A stretch of 64,000 nucleotides of DNA from assembly GCF_014203275.1 (NCBI RefSeq), contig NZ_JACHIP010000005.1, forward strand, positions 186,001 to 250,000. The letters run 5' to 3'. The number at the start of each line of letters is the position of its first letter. The stretch's first letter is position 1. A program made the position numbers and the translations under genes. Of this stretch, positions 1 to 7,601 are shown in pieces. Below the pieces are notes generated by a model, which worked only from the letters and a program-made list of their open reading frames with translations, searched no databases and was not told the origin of the DNA. The stretch comes from Granulicella aggregans. GTDB lineage: Bacteria; Acidobacteriota; Terriglobia; Terriglobales; Acidobacteriaceae.

Positions 1-116
1 AGTGGTCTATGCCAGAACGTGTCGCAATGTGCTACATAAACCAAAGTAACCGGTTCGCAACAAATGTCAATGCGAAAACAGGAAGGGCGTTCGACCGAAA
101 CATTTGAATCTTGAAT
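1..116. other. Window edge, no gene seen
   Basis: This short stretch lies downstream of the first minus-strand gene. I see no open frame with a ribosome binding site and no clear hairpin in it. Confidence 0.4.
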
Positions 117-899
117 TCATTGCGGCAAAGACACCGCGACCCCGGTCACCGCACCTCGCCCACCCGCGCCGTGGTTTGCGGCCGAGATCACCCCACTCGG
201 CCGTCCAGCCGCCACCACCTCATACTGCCCATAATCGACGGACAGCGTAATCTCCCCACCAATCCGAAGACGGCTCACCGTATGATTCTTCGCGGGAAGC
301 CAGAACTCCCCATCTTTCGCATAGGTGTAGTCGAAGTTTGAGCTACCCATCAGCCAGGTCGGATTCTTCGCTGGCGCGCCCACAATCCTCATCACCACGA
401 AGTCCTGCTCGCTCACCCAAACTTTGCCCTTGTAGTTGAAGCGGTTCTCGTCCTTCGGCGTGACCTGAAGCACCCACGTCTTCTCGCCCGCGAACATCTC
501 TTCGCCGAGTAACTCCAGCCGGTCATTCTCTGGTGACAGCATCGACCGCAGTCGGTTCCCCTCCAACGCTCCTTCGCGCTCGCCTTCCATCAGCCGGGAG
601 ATCACCTGATGACAGAACACCGTCGATCCCGTCTCCGAAAGCACCGTGAACTTCTTGCTGTCCGGAGCGGAGTAGTCCATCCGCACCTGCATCCGCGCGT
701 GCCGCACCCCGATCGGGCCCTTGTAGTCCATCTCGTAGGTTCGTTCTGATCCATACCGGATCAGCGCGTCCCGGCGCATCGCGTCGTGCTGCATCACCCG
801 CCGCACAATCTCATCTGCATTCATCGTCTGCGCAGAACCCAACCCGGAACCCAACTCCGCAGCCCCAAGCAATAGCACCACCCATGCCATTCGCTTCAT
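117..899 (-). CDS. Secreted LolA-like (outer-membrane lipoprotein-sorting) protein
   Basis: About 260 residues. An N-terminal hydrophobic signal peptide begins MKRMAWVVLLLG and ends near GLGSAQ. The body is beta-rich, with alternating 'YEMDYKGP', 'KVWVSEQDFVVMRI' and 'SNFDYTYAKDGEFWLP' segments, as in the LolA/LppM-like fold that Acidobacteria carry as 'outer membrane lipoprotein-sorting protein' genes. It probably acts in the periplasm; the ligand cannot be told from sequence. I chose the ATG at 899 because GGGAGGG sits just upstream of it; an in-frame GTG four codons earlier overlaps that site. It stands alone downstream of the dnaJ paralogue. The family call is moderate and the existence of the gene is secure. 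Confidence 0.75.
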   Translation of the reverse strand: MKRMAWVVLLLGAAELGSGLGSAQTMNADEIVRRVMQHDAMRRDALIRYGSERTYEMDYKGPIGVRHARMQVRMDYSAPDSKKFTVLSETGSTVFCHQVISRLMEGEREGALEGNRLRSMLSPENDRLELLGEEMFAGEKTWVLQVTPKDENRFNYKGKVWVSEQDFVVMRIVGAPAKNPTWLMGSSNFDYTYAKDGEFWLPAKNHTVSRLRIGGEITLSVDYGQYEVVAAGRPSGVISAANHGAGGRGAVTGVAVSLPQ

Positions 900-1035
900 A
901 GTCCCTCCCACAGACCCATCTCACCACAGCCGCACAAATATCTGTGCAAACATTGCGTGTAAATCTCGAGATTTCTGTGGGGACCAGAACCCGTTTGGGA
1001 ACAGGACCTCTTGCGGCGACCAGGACACGCCGGGT

Positions 1036-1065
1036 GCCCCACACCTCGATTCTGAGATGTGGGGC
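1036..1065. repeat. Dispersed inverted repeat, also a likely 3' hairpin of the dnaJ paralogue
   Basis: The arms GCCCCACACCTC and GAGATGTGGGGC pair over 12 bp with one mismatch and a 6-nt loop. The hairpin lies 8 nt past the end of the dnaJ paralogue on the minus strand and has no U-tract. A related sequence, including the following GGCACCC, recurs at 52917-52950, so this is a repeat family rather than a private terminator. Confidence 0.6.
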
Positions 1066-1073
1066 TTCGTCGA

Positions 1074-2312
1074 CTACACCTGCCCGAAGATTCCGCTCCG
1101 CGGGTCCTCTGGATTGAGCGCTGCCAACTCCCGGAGTATCTCCTTCGACCGCTCATCCTGCACCTTCGGGATCACGATCTTCACCTCCACGATCTGATCG
1201 CCGCGCACGCCATCGCGCGTCGCACTGGGAACGCCTTTTTCGCGCAACCGCAGCTTCTGACCCGTCTGAGTCCCCGGCGGAATCTTCAACTGCGTCTTCG
1301 GTCCGCCGTCATGCGAATCGACCGTCGGCACATCGATCTTCGCGCCCAGCGCTGCTTCACTGACAGACACCGGAACCGTCACATAGATGTCGTCCCCCTG
1401 CCGCATAAATACCGGGTTCGTGCCGCCCTTGATGATCAGGAACAGGTCTCCTGCCGTTCCGCCATCCGTGCCGGCGTTGCCTTTTCCAGCAAGCCTGATC
1501 CTCTGGCCATCTCTGGTCCCAGGCTTGATACGAAACTCCAAAGGCTCGCGCTTCGTGATCACACCGGCTCCGCTACAGGTCGCACACGCGTTCTGCACTT
1601 TGCCCGACCCGCTGCAGCGTGGGCACTGGATGTTGAACTTCATTCGCCCGCCCATCTGGGTCACCTGGCCCGTTCCTTCACACTCCGGACACTCCATACT
1701 CCCGCCCGAGGTCGACTTCCCCTTACACGTCGGACATGTCTCCTTCCGCGTGATCTCCAGCTTGGTCACACCGCCGCGAATCAGGGTCCAGAAGTCCACA
1801 TTCACCTGGTACTCGAGGTCTGTCCCCGGCTGCGCCCCGCGTGAAGACTTCTGCCCTCCGCTGAACATGCCGCTGAAGATATCCTTGAAGCTGCCGCCAA
1901 AACCACCACCTGCATCGGTGCTCCGAGGCTCGCGTCCGCCTTGGAAACCTGAAAAGTCGAAGCCGCCAAAGTCGAATGGGACTTCCTGGCCGGGACGACC
2001 GCTCGCGCCCGCGCCGCCCGGAAATCCGCCGCCGCCGTAACCGCCACGAGCAGCCGCATCCGCCGCTGCCGGGTCGATATTGTCCGAATAGAAGCCGAAC
2101 TGGTCGAAGACCTTCCGCTTCTTCTCGTCGCTGAGGACGTCGTTTGCCTCGGAGATCTCCTTGAACTTCTCTTCGGACTTCTTGTCGTTCGGGTTCACGT
2201 CCGGGTGATACTTCCGCGCCATCTTGCGGAACGCCTTGCGAATCTCATCCTGCGTCGCGGTCGACTTCACGCCCAGCGAGCCGTAATAATCCTTCTTCTG
2301 TGTTGGAGCCAT
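1074..2312 (-). CDS. dnaJ: DnaJ/CbpA-type Hsp40 co-chaperone (second paralogue)
   Basis: 412 residues. The N-terminal J domain (about 1-75) has the HPD tripeptide in 'KYHPDVNPND'. A Gly/Phe-rich linker spans about 85-165. A zinc-binding domain has four C-x2-C-x-G-type motifs (CPTCKGKS, CPECEGTG, CPRCSGSG, CATCSGAG), and the C-terminal substrate-binding domain follows. It stimulates the ATPase of DnaK and delivers unfolded clients in the cytoplasm. It lies 3 kb downstream of dnaK on the same strand but is not directly contiguous. A second, equally complete DnaJ sits in the hrcA-grpE-dnaJ group at 39747-40901. The two differ strongly outside the motifs, so this is an old duplication. Confidence 0.95.
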   Translation of the reverse strand: MAPTQKKDYYGSLGVKSTATQDEIRKAFRKMARKYHPDVNPNDKKSEEKFKEISEANDVLSDEKKRKVFDQFGFYSDNIDPAAADAAARGGYGGGGFPGGAGASGRPGQEVPFDFGGFDFSGFQGGREPRSTDAGGGFGGSFKDIFSGMFSGGQKSSRGAQPGTDLEYQVNVDFWTLIRGGVTKLEITRKETCPTCKGKSTSGGSMECPECEGTGQVTQMGGRMKFNIQCPRCSGSGKVQNACATCSGAGVITKREPLEFRIKPGTRDGQRIRLAGKGNAGTDGGTAGDLFLIIKGGTNPVFMRQGDDIYVTVPVSVSEAALGAKIDVPTVDSHDGGPKTQLKIPPGTQTGQKLRLREKGVPSATRDGVRGDQIVEVKIVIPKVQDERSKEILRELAALNPEDPRSGIFGQV

Positions 2313-2384
2313 AGTCTTCTATCTTCTCTCAGCATCACGCATTCAGATGCTCATCCACTGATCTTGTCATCCCGTGCAAAGAAC

Positions 2385-2421
2385 CTTGTCATCCTTCACG
2401 AAGCGGAGGATCTGCTTCTGC
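2385..2421. repeat. Dispersed 'CTTGTCATCC' repeat, copy 1
   Basis: The core reads CTTGTCATCCTTCACGAAGC then GGAGGATCTGCTTCTGC. A partial copy (CTTGTCATCC) is at 2363. Similar copies occur at 3926, 31940 and 52957 (minus strand). The element is intergenic here, between the dnaJ start and the 56-residue gene. Confidence 0.7.
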
Positions 2422-2516
2422 GCTTGATCTTGCACCTTCTTCAGTCACACCCACCAGCATAAATAATGGCGCCGACAAACTGCATCGGCGCCATCACTTC
2501 AGTTCGTTTCAGGAAC

Positions 2517-2687
2517 TCAGTTCCAGATCTTGTACGCTTCAATCGCCTCAATTGAGAACTGCTGATCCGGCTCCATCGGCTTCATCCGCTGCACAAACTG
2601 CTCTGCTTCAGCCTTCGTGTCGAACATCATCCGGTTGTAGAGCTGACCAAACCGTAACTGGTCGCATATCCAAAGCGTCTCTGACAT
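2517..2687 (-). CDS. 56-residue protein of unknown function (paralogue A)
   Basis: The frame can be opened upstream to give 70 residues, but GAGGG lies 8 nt before the ATG at 2687, giving MSETLWICDQ...AYKIWN, 56 residues. It aligns end to end with the 56-residue product at 5170-5340: a shared W at position 5-6, a following C, an aromatic/Gln stretch, an acidic 'EA..F' helix, a 'P...F.IE' segment and a terminal 'WN'. It is soluble with no motif I recognise. Two copies near dnaJ and dnaK suggest a small stress-related or adaptor protein, but that is only an inference from position. Confidence 0.65.
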   Translation of the reverse strand: MSETLWICDQLRFGQLYNRMMFDTKAEAEQFVQRMKPMEPDQQFSIEAIEAYKIWN

Positions 2688-2958
2688 TGTCATCACCCTC
2701 GCGACTAGATTTGAGTTCCAGACCTTCAAAGCCGTTTCTCTACCTGTTCAAACCCCGGTCCTGGGAATTTGTCTTGCTCTATGCCTGAACAGTCCATGCA
2801 TCCATCCGCAAACCGCGCCTGCACTGCTCCTCTGGAACGCGCCCTTGCTTTCGGTTCGCCGCGATAGCCTTATTCAACTCGGCTTGCAATTAGTTTGATT
2901 CACTTCACTACACATTGGACGCAGAAGCACGCCGATCGGTACGCCCGCATCAACAACG
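2688..2958. other. Intergenic stretch, nothing recognised
   Basis: About 270 nt between the 56-residue gene and the end of the Nei-like gene. No convincing gene or strong hairpin was seen; it should hold the promoter of the 56-residue gene. Confidence 0.4.
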
Positions 2959-3888
2959 TCACCCCTTCTTTCCTTCTTCGGCCTGACAGGTGGGGCACCA
3001 GAAGAGATTCCGCGCTGCCATCTCCCGTTTCAACACTGTTGTCCCGCAGACAAAGCAAGGCTTCCCATTTCGCCGATAGACATAGTGTGCCTCTTCTTTG
3101 TCCGGTCGAGCCGCTTTCTTCTTTCCTTTCGACGATGGCCGGTCTTCCGGTCGCGTCGTCACAATCCTGCGATCCACCATTCCCGCCCGCATCAACGGCA
3201 ACGCCTCCTTCCAGATCGCCTGCAGCGTAGCCTCCGCAACGTCTTTCCCAGGCAGAAAGGGACTCAGTCGCGCCCGAAACAGCAACTCCGCCCGATAGAT
3301 ATTGCCAATCCCCGCAATAACCGACTGGTCCATCAGCAGCTCCCCAATCGACTTCCGGCTCTTCAGGATCTTCGCAAACGCCTTCGCCGGGTCATCTCCG
3401 CCCGTCCCATCCACACCCAGCGGATCAGGCCCCAGACGCTCCCTCAGCTTGTCCCACTTCGCGTCCGTGTACACCGAGCAGTCCATCGGCCCGCGCAGCT
3501 CTACCCACGCCACCTTCTTGGCGTCGAAGTCGTTCGAGCCATCATCGTCCGCATACCACGCATGACGCTTGCTCTCCCCCGGCGCTGCGGGCTTCTTCAC
3601 CGCAGCCTCATTCCACATCCTCAACCGCAGCGCCCCACGCACCTCCGGCAGCGGCCCAGAGCCCTCGGTAAAGTCTCCCTGCAGCCCCAGGTGGATATGC
3701 AGAATCCGGTCTTTCCCAAACACATATCCCAGATGCTTGCCGACAGCCATCACTCGAAGCAGCTTCCGCCCATCGATCGCATCGACATCGGTAAACCGCC
3801 CCTGCGGCCCATCCGCCCGAACAACCTTCCCACCAAACGCAGCAAAATGCCGCTCCGCCCACCGATGTATCTCATTGCCTTCAGGCAC
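2959..3888 (-). CDS. Fpg/Nei-family DNA glycosylase (endonuclease VIII-like)
   Basis: 309 residues. The protein begins MPEGNEIHR. In this family Pro2 is the catalytic nucleophile and Glu3 the partner, which fixes the start at the GTG at 3888 (upstream GGGGG). The helix-two-turn-helix region contains 'LLMDQSVIAGIGNIYRAELLF', and the C-terminus is a zinc finger of two C-x2-C pairs (CFVCG ... CPTC). It excises oxidised pyrimidines or purines and cuts the abasic site by beta/delta elimination. The N-terminal 'EGNEIHR' is closer to Nei2-like actinobacterial and acidobacterial enzymes than to MutM. A Lys/Arg-rich stretch (SSKGKKKAARPDKEE) interrupts the segment before the zinc finger. Confidence 0.9.
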   Translation of the reverse strand: MPEGNEIHRWAERHFAAFGGKVVRADGPQGRFTDVDAIDGRKLLRVMAVGKHLGYVFGKDRILHIHLGLQGDFTEGSGPLPEVRGALRLRMWNEAAVKKPAAPGESKRHAWYADDDGSNDFDAKKVAWVELRGPMDCSVYTDAKWDKLRERLGPDPLGVDGTGGDDPAKAFAKILKSRKSIGELLMDQSVIAGIGNIYRAELLFRARLSPFLPGKDVAEATLQAIWKEALPLMRAGMVDRRIVTTRPEDRPSSKGKKKAARPDKEEAHYVYRRNGKPCFVCGTTVLKREMAARNLFWCPTCQAEEGKKG

Positions 3889-3925
3889 CCACTACCCCCA
3901 GACTTGAAAGCCACTCACTCTCACC

Positions 3926-4023
3926 CTTGTCATCCTTCGACGAAGTCGGAGGATCTGCTGTTGCACTTGCCGTTGCCTGTCCTTGCCGTCATTCTGAGCG
4001 CAGCGAAGCATCCCCGCATTTCG
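3926..4023. repeat. Two adjacent dispersed repeats (CTTGTCATCC and GTCATTCTGAGCG types)
   Basis: A copy of CTTGTCATCCTTCGACGAAG plus GGAGGATCTGC begins at 3926. A second element, GTCATTCTGAGCGCAGCGAA, starts at 3988. Both are common forms of intergenic repeats in Acidobacteriaceae as I remember them. They lie between the Nei-like gene and higA. Confidence 0.6.
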
Positions 4024-4041
4024 CTCGTGGTTCCGCCAAGC

Positions 4042-4365
4042 TCAAGCCACCGAAACTTCCCTCGGCAGCACTTCCCTCTCGATCACACTTCGAGCATGCT
4101 TATAAGCGACTGCCAACTCATAATTACTCTGCAGATTCATCCAGAACTGCGCCGGCATTCCAAAGTACCTAGCCAGCCGATAAGCAGTATCCGCGCTGAT
4201 ACTCCGCCGCTCCGCCACAATCTCGCTGATCCGCGTCGAGGGCACCCGCAGCGCCATCGCAAGCGCGTTCGCTGAGATATTCAGCGGCACAAGAAACTCC
4301 TCCCGCAGCATCTCGCCCGGATGTACCGGAGCGCCGGGATGATTCGGATTACGTGGAATCGCCAT
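4042..4365 (-). CDS. higA: HigA-family antitoxin
   Basis: 107 residues. It has the typical opening 'NPNHPGAPVHPGEMLREEFLVPL', then an XRE-type helix-turn-helix 'ISANALAMALRVPSTRISEIV' and 'FGMPAQFWMNLQSNYEL', all hallmarks of VapI/HigA antitoxins. It neutralises the toxin encoded directly upstream and represses the shared promoter. It starts 9 nt after the toxin stop, with GAGGTGAGCT before the ATG. The toxin-first order is the usual one for higBA. Confidence 0.93.
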   Translation of the reverse strand: MAIPRNPNHPGAPVHPGEMLREEFLVPLNISANALAMALRVPSTRISEIVAERRSISADTAYRLARYFGMPAQFWMNLQSNYELAVAYKHARSVIEREVLPREVSVA

Positions 4366-4373
4366 AGCTCACC

Positions 4374-4652
4374 TCAATGGTAGTCAACAACTTCAACATC
4401 TTCCGGACCCTGACCCATCCAGCGAAAACAAACGCGGAATTGATCGTTCACACGAATACTGTGTTGCCCTGCCCGTTTCCCCTTTAGAAGCTCCAGCCGA
4501 TTTCCAGGCGGGACTCGAAGTTCATCCAGCTTCTCGACAATATCCAACTGCTTCAGCTTTCGCAGAGCCACGCCGGATGCAGTACCGAAAGATCGGTGCC
4601 GCCCCGTCTCAAACAGCGCCTCGGTAGCCTTGTCGGCAAACGAACGGATCAC
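4374..4652 (-). CDS. higB: HigB/RelE-family mRNA interferase toxin
   Basis: 92 residues, the usual HigB length, starting at a GTG. The family signatures are visible: 'MIRSFADKATEALFETG' at the N-terminus, 'LDELRVPPGNRLELLKG' in the middle and 'HSIRVNDQFRVCFRW' with a closing 'VEVVDYH'. HigB toxins bind the ribosome and cleave mRNA in the A site. The gene is co-transcribed with higA and preceded by an unusually long perfect inverted repeat at 4660-4698. No strong ribosome binding site is visible, which may keep toxin synthesis low. Confidence 0.93.
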   Translation of the reverse strand: MIRSFADKATEALFETGRHRSFGTASGVALRKLKQLDIVEKLDELRVPPGNRLELLKGKRAGQHSIRVNDQFRVCFRWMGQGPEDVEVVDYH

Positions 4653-4659
4653 AAGAAGA

Positions 4660-4698
4660 GCGTATCACGTTCAACGCGGCGCGTTGAACGTGATACGC
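4660..4698. promoter_or_regulatory. 18-bp perfect inverted repeat in front of higBA
   Basis: The arms GCGTATCACGTTCAACGC (4660-4677) and its exact complement (4681-4698) are separated by only GGC. The element ends 8 nt from the higB start and 9 nt from the stop of the upstream VOC gene. It may be the HigA operator, a hairpin in the higB 5' leader, or a terminator for the VOC gene, although only a short pyrimidine run follows it on the minus strand. Confidence 0.75.
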
Positions 4699-4706
4699 GC
4701 TGCCAT

Positions 4707-5117
4707 TTAGTTGCGCCTCCCAATCTCCCAATCATGCCCAAACGGATCGCTCACCCTCCCAATCCTCCATCCATACTCATCCTTCATCGAGCACGAAACC
4801 TTCGCTCCTGCCGTCAACGCCCGCTCATACATCGCATCCGGATCATCCAGTTCGATCACCATCCGCGCCGTAGCTCCGCCGAGCGTCTCCGGGCTGAAGT
4901 TCTTATTCTCCGGCGACTCATCCGACAGCCAGAACCGTCCCTCGCCCACGCCCATCTCGCACACCACCGAGCCATCCGGCCCATCATGGCGAAACAGCAC
5001 CTCCGCCCCAAACGCGGCCTTATAAAACTCGATCGCCGCCGCACCATTTCTCACAGAGAGAAACGGCGCAACGGCGATCTTTGAAACTCCCACCTTAGAT
5101 CCAGCCTCACTCATCAC
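4707..5117 (-). CDS. VOC (glyoxalase/PhnB-like) family protein
   Basis: 136 residues with the PhnB/YdcA-type pattern: 'VAPFLSVRNGAAAIEFYKAAFGAEV', 'GRFWLSDES', 'ARMVIELDDPDAMYERALTAGA' and the closing 'RVSDPFGHDWEIGRR'. These proteins fold as paired beta-alpha-beta-beta-beta units, and many bind a metal. Substrates in this subgroup are mostly unknown, so I assign no reaction. It is the first gene after the dnaK-linked small gene and lies directly upstream of the higBA inverted repeat. Confidence 0.88.
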   Translation of the reverse strand: MMSEAGSKVGVSKIAVAPFLSVRNGAAAIEFYKAAFGAEVLFRHDGPDGSVVCEMGVGEGRFWLSDESPENKNFSPETLGGATARMVIELDDPDAMYERALTAGAKVSCSMKDEYGWRIGRVSDPFGHDWEIGRRN

Positions 5118-5169
5118 TCACCTCGCCGCATTCCTTCACGCGAGGCAAGTCTACCGCGAAGCCAATCTC

Positions 5170-5340
5170 CTAATTCCACACATGCTGAATCGGCATCGGT
5201 TCAATCTTGAACATCAGATCCGGGGCCACACCGGAGAGCTTCTTCGCAAACGCCCGCGCCTGCTCCTCGCTGAGAAACATCTGGGCCTCTTGCATCTGCC
5301 CGCCGAACCACTGCTCGCACTTCCAAACCATGTTTGTCAT
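5170..5340 (-). CDS. 56-residue protein of unknown function (paralogue B)
   Basis: A short frame beginning MTNMVWKCEQWFGGQ and ending PIQHVWN. AAGGGGG lies about 6 nt before the ATG at 5340. Its length is identical to the product at 2517-2687, and both keep an early W-x-C, an acidic helix with '(E)QA..F', a 'P...F.IE' strand and a terminal WN. It lies between dnaK and the VOC gene, on the dnaK strand, with a terminator-like hairpin at 5405-5436 separating it from dnaK. Function unknown. Confidence 0.7.
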   Translation of the reverse strand: MTNMVWKCEQWFGGQMQEAQMFLSEEQARAFAKKLSGVAPDLMFKIEPMPIQHVWN

Positions 5341-5404
5341 CGCAGCCCCCTTGTAGTCGACTCAGGTTCTATTCCCTATCGACCGATGTTCATCCTTTGT
5401 ACAG

Positions 5405-5436
5405 AAGGGCGCCCCTCAAAGTTCCGGGGCGCCCTT
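5405..5436 (-). terminator. Hairpin downstream of dnaK
   Basis: The arms AAGGGCGCCCC and GGGGCGCCCTT form an 11-bp perfect stem with a 10-nt loop, 33 nt past the dnaK stop. The following minus-strand bases (TCTGT) make only a weak U-tract, so termination may be partial. Confidence 0.65.
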
Positions 5437-5468
5437 CCTTTCTCAACCGGCAGTGATCGCCTGAAAGG

Positions 5469-7382
5469 TTACTTCTCAGCGTCTACGTACTCAGCATCGA
5501 TTACGCCTTCGTCCTTCTTTGCCTCTTCATGCGTAGTGCCCTCTGCAGCCGCAGCGCCATCGGTCGGAGCGGATGCCGCGCCAGCCTTGTACACCGCTTC
5601 GGCAAGCTTGTGGCTTGCCGTCTGCAGCTTGTCCTTCGCCGCATTCAGGTCGCTCGCCGAAGGTGTTCCAGCAAGCTTGTCCTTCGCCTCGGCAAGAGTA
5701 GACTCAACCTCAGTCTTATCGCTCTCCTGCACCTTGTCTCCGCTCTCCTTCAACATCTTTTCGATGTTGTAGACCAGCGAATCAAGCTGGTTGCGCGCCT
5801 CGATCTCTTCCTTCTTCTCCTTGTCTTCGGAAGCATGAGCCTCGGCATCCTTCGCCATCCGCTCCACTTCGTCCTTGCTCAGACCTGAAGAGGAAGTAAT
5901 CGTGATCTTCTGGTCCTTACCGGTGCCGCGATCTTTTGCGGTCACATTCAGAATGCCGTTCGCGTCGATGTCGAACGTCACCTCAATCTGCGGTACGCCG
6001 CGCTGTGCCGGAACGATGCCACTGAGCTTGAACTTGCCCAACGTACGGTTGCCGTTCGCCAGTGGACGTTCGCCTTGCATGACATGGACTTCTACTTCGG
6101 TCTGGTTATCCGCGAAGGTCGAGAACGTCTCCGACTTCTTCGTCGGAATCGTCGTGTTCCTCGCAATCATCGAAGTAGCCACGCCACCCGCAGTCTCAAT
6201 CGACAGCGTCAGCGGAGTGACATCGAGCAGCAGCAGGTCCTTCACTTCGCCAGCCAGAACACCAGCCTGGACAGCGGCGCCGATAGCGACAACCTCATCC
6301 GGGTTCACACCCTTATGCGGCTCCTTGCCAAAGAGTTCTTTGACGAGCTGCTGGATCTTCGGCATACGCGTCTGACCGCCGACAAGAACGACCTCGTCGA
6401 TCTTCGAAGCATCGATGCCGGCATCCTTCAACGCCTGCTTCGAGGGTCCAATCGAACGCTGCAACAGGTCATCGACCAGCGACTCAAGCTTAGCCCGCGT
6501 CAGGTTGCGAACCAGGTGCTTCGGTCCGCTTGCGTCCGCCGTGATGAAAGGGAGGTTGATCTCCGACTCCTGCGCCGTTGAAAGCTCAATCTTCGCCTTC
6601 TCCGCCGCGTCCTTCAGACGCTGAAGCGCCATCTCGTTACCCTTCGCATGAAGGTCGAGACCGGTGTCCGACTTGAACTCGCCAATCAGCCAGTCCACAA
6701 TGCGCTGGTCAAGGTTATCGCCGCCAAGGTGCGTATCGCCGTTGGTCGACTTCACCTCGATCACGCCTTCGCCAACCTCAAGAATCGAGATATCAAAGGT
6801 ACCGCCGCCAAAGTCGTAGACCGCAATCGTCTCGTCCTTCTTCTTGTCCAGACCATAAGCAAGCGCAGCCGCCGTCGGCTCGTTCACAATGCGCTTCACA
6901 TCAAGTCCGGCAATCTTGCCCGCATCCTTGGTCGCTTGACGCTGTGCGTCATTGAAGTAAGCCGGAACCGTGATGACAGCTTCCGTAACCGACTGGCCAA
7001 GGTAGTCCTCGGCGGCCTTCTTCAGCTTCTGCAGGATCATCGCGGAGACTTCAGGAGCGGTGAACTCCTTGCCCTGCGCCAGAACGCCGACGTTGTCGCC
7101 CTTGGTTACGACCTTGTACGGCACCATCTTCATCTCATCGCCGACTTCGTTCATCCGGCGGCCCATAAAGCGCTTAATCGAATACACCGTGTTCTCAGGG
7201 TTCGTGATCGCCTGACGCTTCGCCACCTGACCCACCAGGCGCTCGCCGCTCTTCGTAAACGCAACAATCGACGGGGTCGTACGTCCGCCCTCTTCGTTCG
7301 CGATCACCTTCGGCTCGCCGCCTTCCATCACGGCCACGCAGGAGTTCGTGGTTCCTAAATCGATACCAATAATCTTGCCCAT
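5469..7382 (-). CDS. dnaK: Hsp70 chaperone DnaK
   Basis: 637 residues, full length. The N-terminal ATPase domain starts 'MGKIIGIDLGTTNSCVAVMEG' and includes 'IVNEPTAAALAYGLD', 'VYDFGGGTFDISILEV' and 'VVLVGGQTRMPKIQ'. The substrate-binding domain follows ('LLLLDVTPLTLSIETAGGV'), then a helical lid and an acidic tail ending 'GVIDAEYVDAEK'. It folds and protects proteins in the cytoplasm with DnaJ and GrpE. AGGGGG lies before the ATG. It is not in one operon with grpE, which sits 34 kb away with hrcA. Confidence 0.99.
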   Translation of the reverse strand: MGKIIGIDLGTTNSCVAVMEGGEPKVIANEEGGRTTPSIVAFTKSGERLVGQVAKRQAITNPENTVYSIKRFMGRRMNEVGDEMKMVPYKVVTKGDNVGVLAQGKEFTAPEVSAMILQKLKKAAEDYLGQSVTEAVITVPAYFNDAQRQATKDAGKIAGLDVKRIVNEPTAAALAYGLDKKKDETIAVYDFGGGTFDISILEVGEGVIEVKSTNGDTHLGGDNLDQRIVDWLIGEFKSDTGLDLHAKGNEMALQRLKDAAEKAKIELSTAQESEINLPFITADASGPKHLVRNLTRAKLESLVDDLLQRSIGPSKQALKDAGIDASKIDEVVLVGGQTRMPKIQQLVKELFGKEPHKGVNPDEVVAIGAAVQAGVLAGEVKDLLLLDVTPLTLSIETAGGVATSMIARNTTIPTKKSETFSTFADNQTEVEVHVMQGERPLANGNRTLGKFKLSGIVPAQRGVPQIEVTFDIDANGILNVTAKDRGTGKDQKITITSSSGLSKDEVERMAKDAEAHASEDKEKKEEIEARNQLDSLVYNIEKMLKESGDKVQESDKTEVESTLAEAKDKLAGTPSASDLNAAKDKLQTASHKLAEAVYKAGAASAPTDGAAAAEGTTHEEAKKDEGVIDAEYVDAEK

Positions 7383-7415
7383 ATGTACTGCCCCCTATTT
7401 GTCTCTGAACTTCCG

Positions 7416-7453
7416 ACTCACCCATCATCACATGTGAGTGACTTACTGTCAAG
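7416..7453 (-). promoter_or_regulatory. dnaK upstream region: possible -35 and palindromes
   Basis: On the minus strand a TTGACA hexamer lies at 7453-7448, but no good -10 stands 16-18 nt from it. A 10-bp palindrome TCACATGTGA (7428-7437) and 6-bp arms ACTCAC/GTGAGT (7416-7421, 7434-7439) lie between it and the gene. No CIRCE element (TTAGCACTC-N9-GAGTGCTAA) is present. Confidence 0.35.
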
Positions 7454-7601
7454 GTATCTGATGCATGCCCCATACCCGGAGATTCACGCCTATCGCCATG
7501 AATTGTCGCCGGGAGCGGGCCCGATCGATCCCAGCCCGATCAGAACGAAGTCTATATGCATCAGTAGCTTACGGAAGCGATCGCTAGAGTCTCAGCCACC
7601 G

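Noticed and set aside
3085..4275. 396-codon plus-strand frame opposite the Nei-like and HigA genes
   Set aside because: Its product is rich in Arg, His and Pro without any motif, as expected for the reverse of GC-rich genes; both minus-strand genes are certain.
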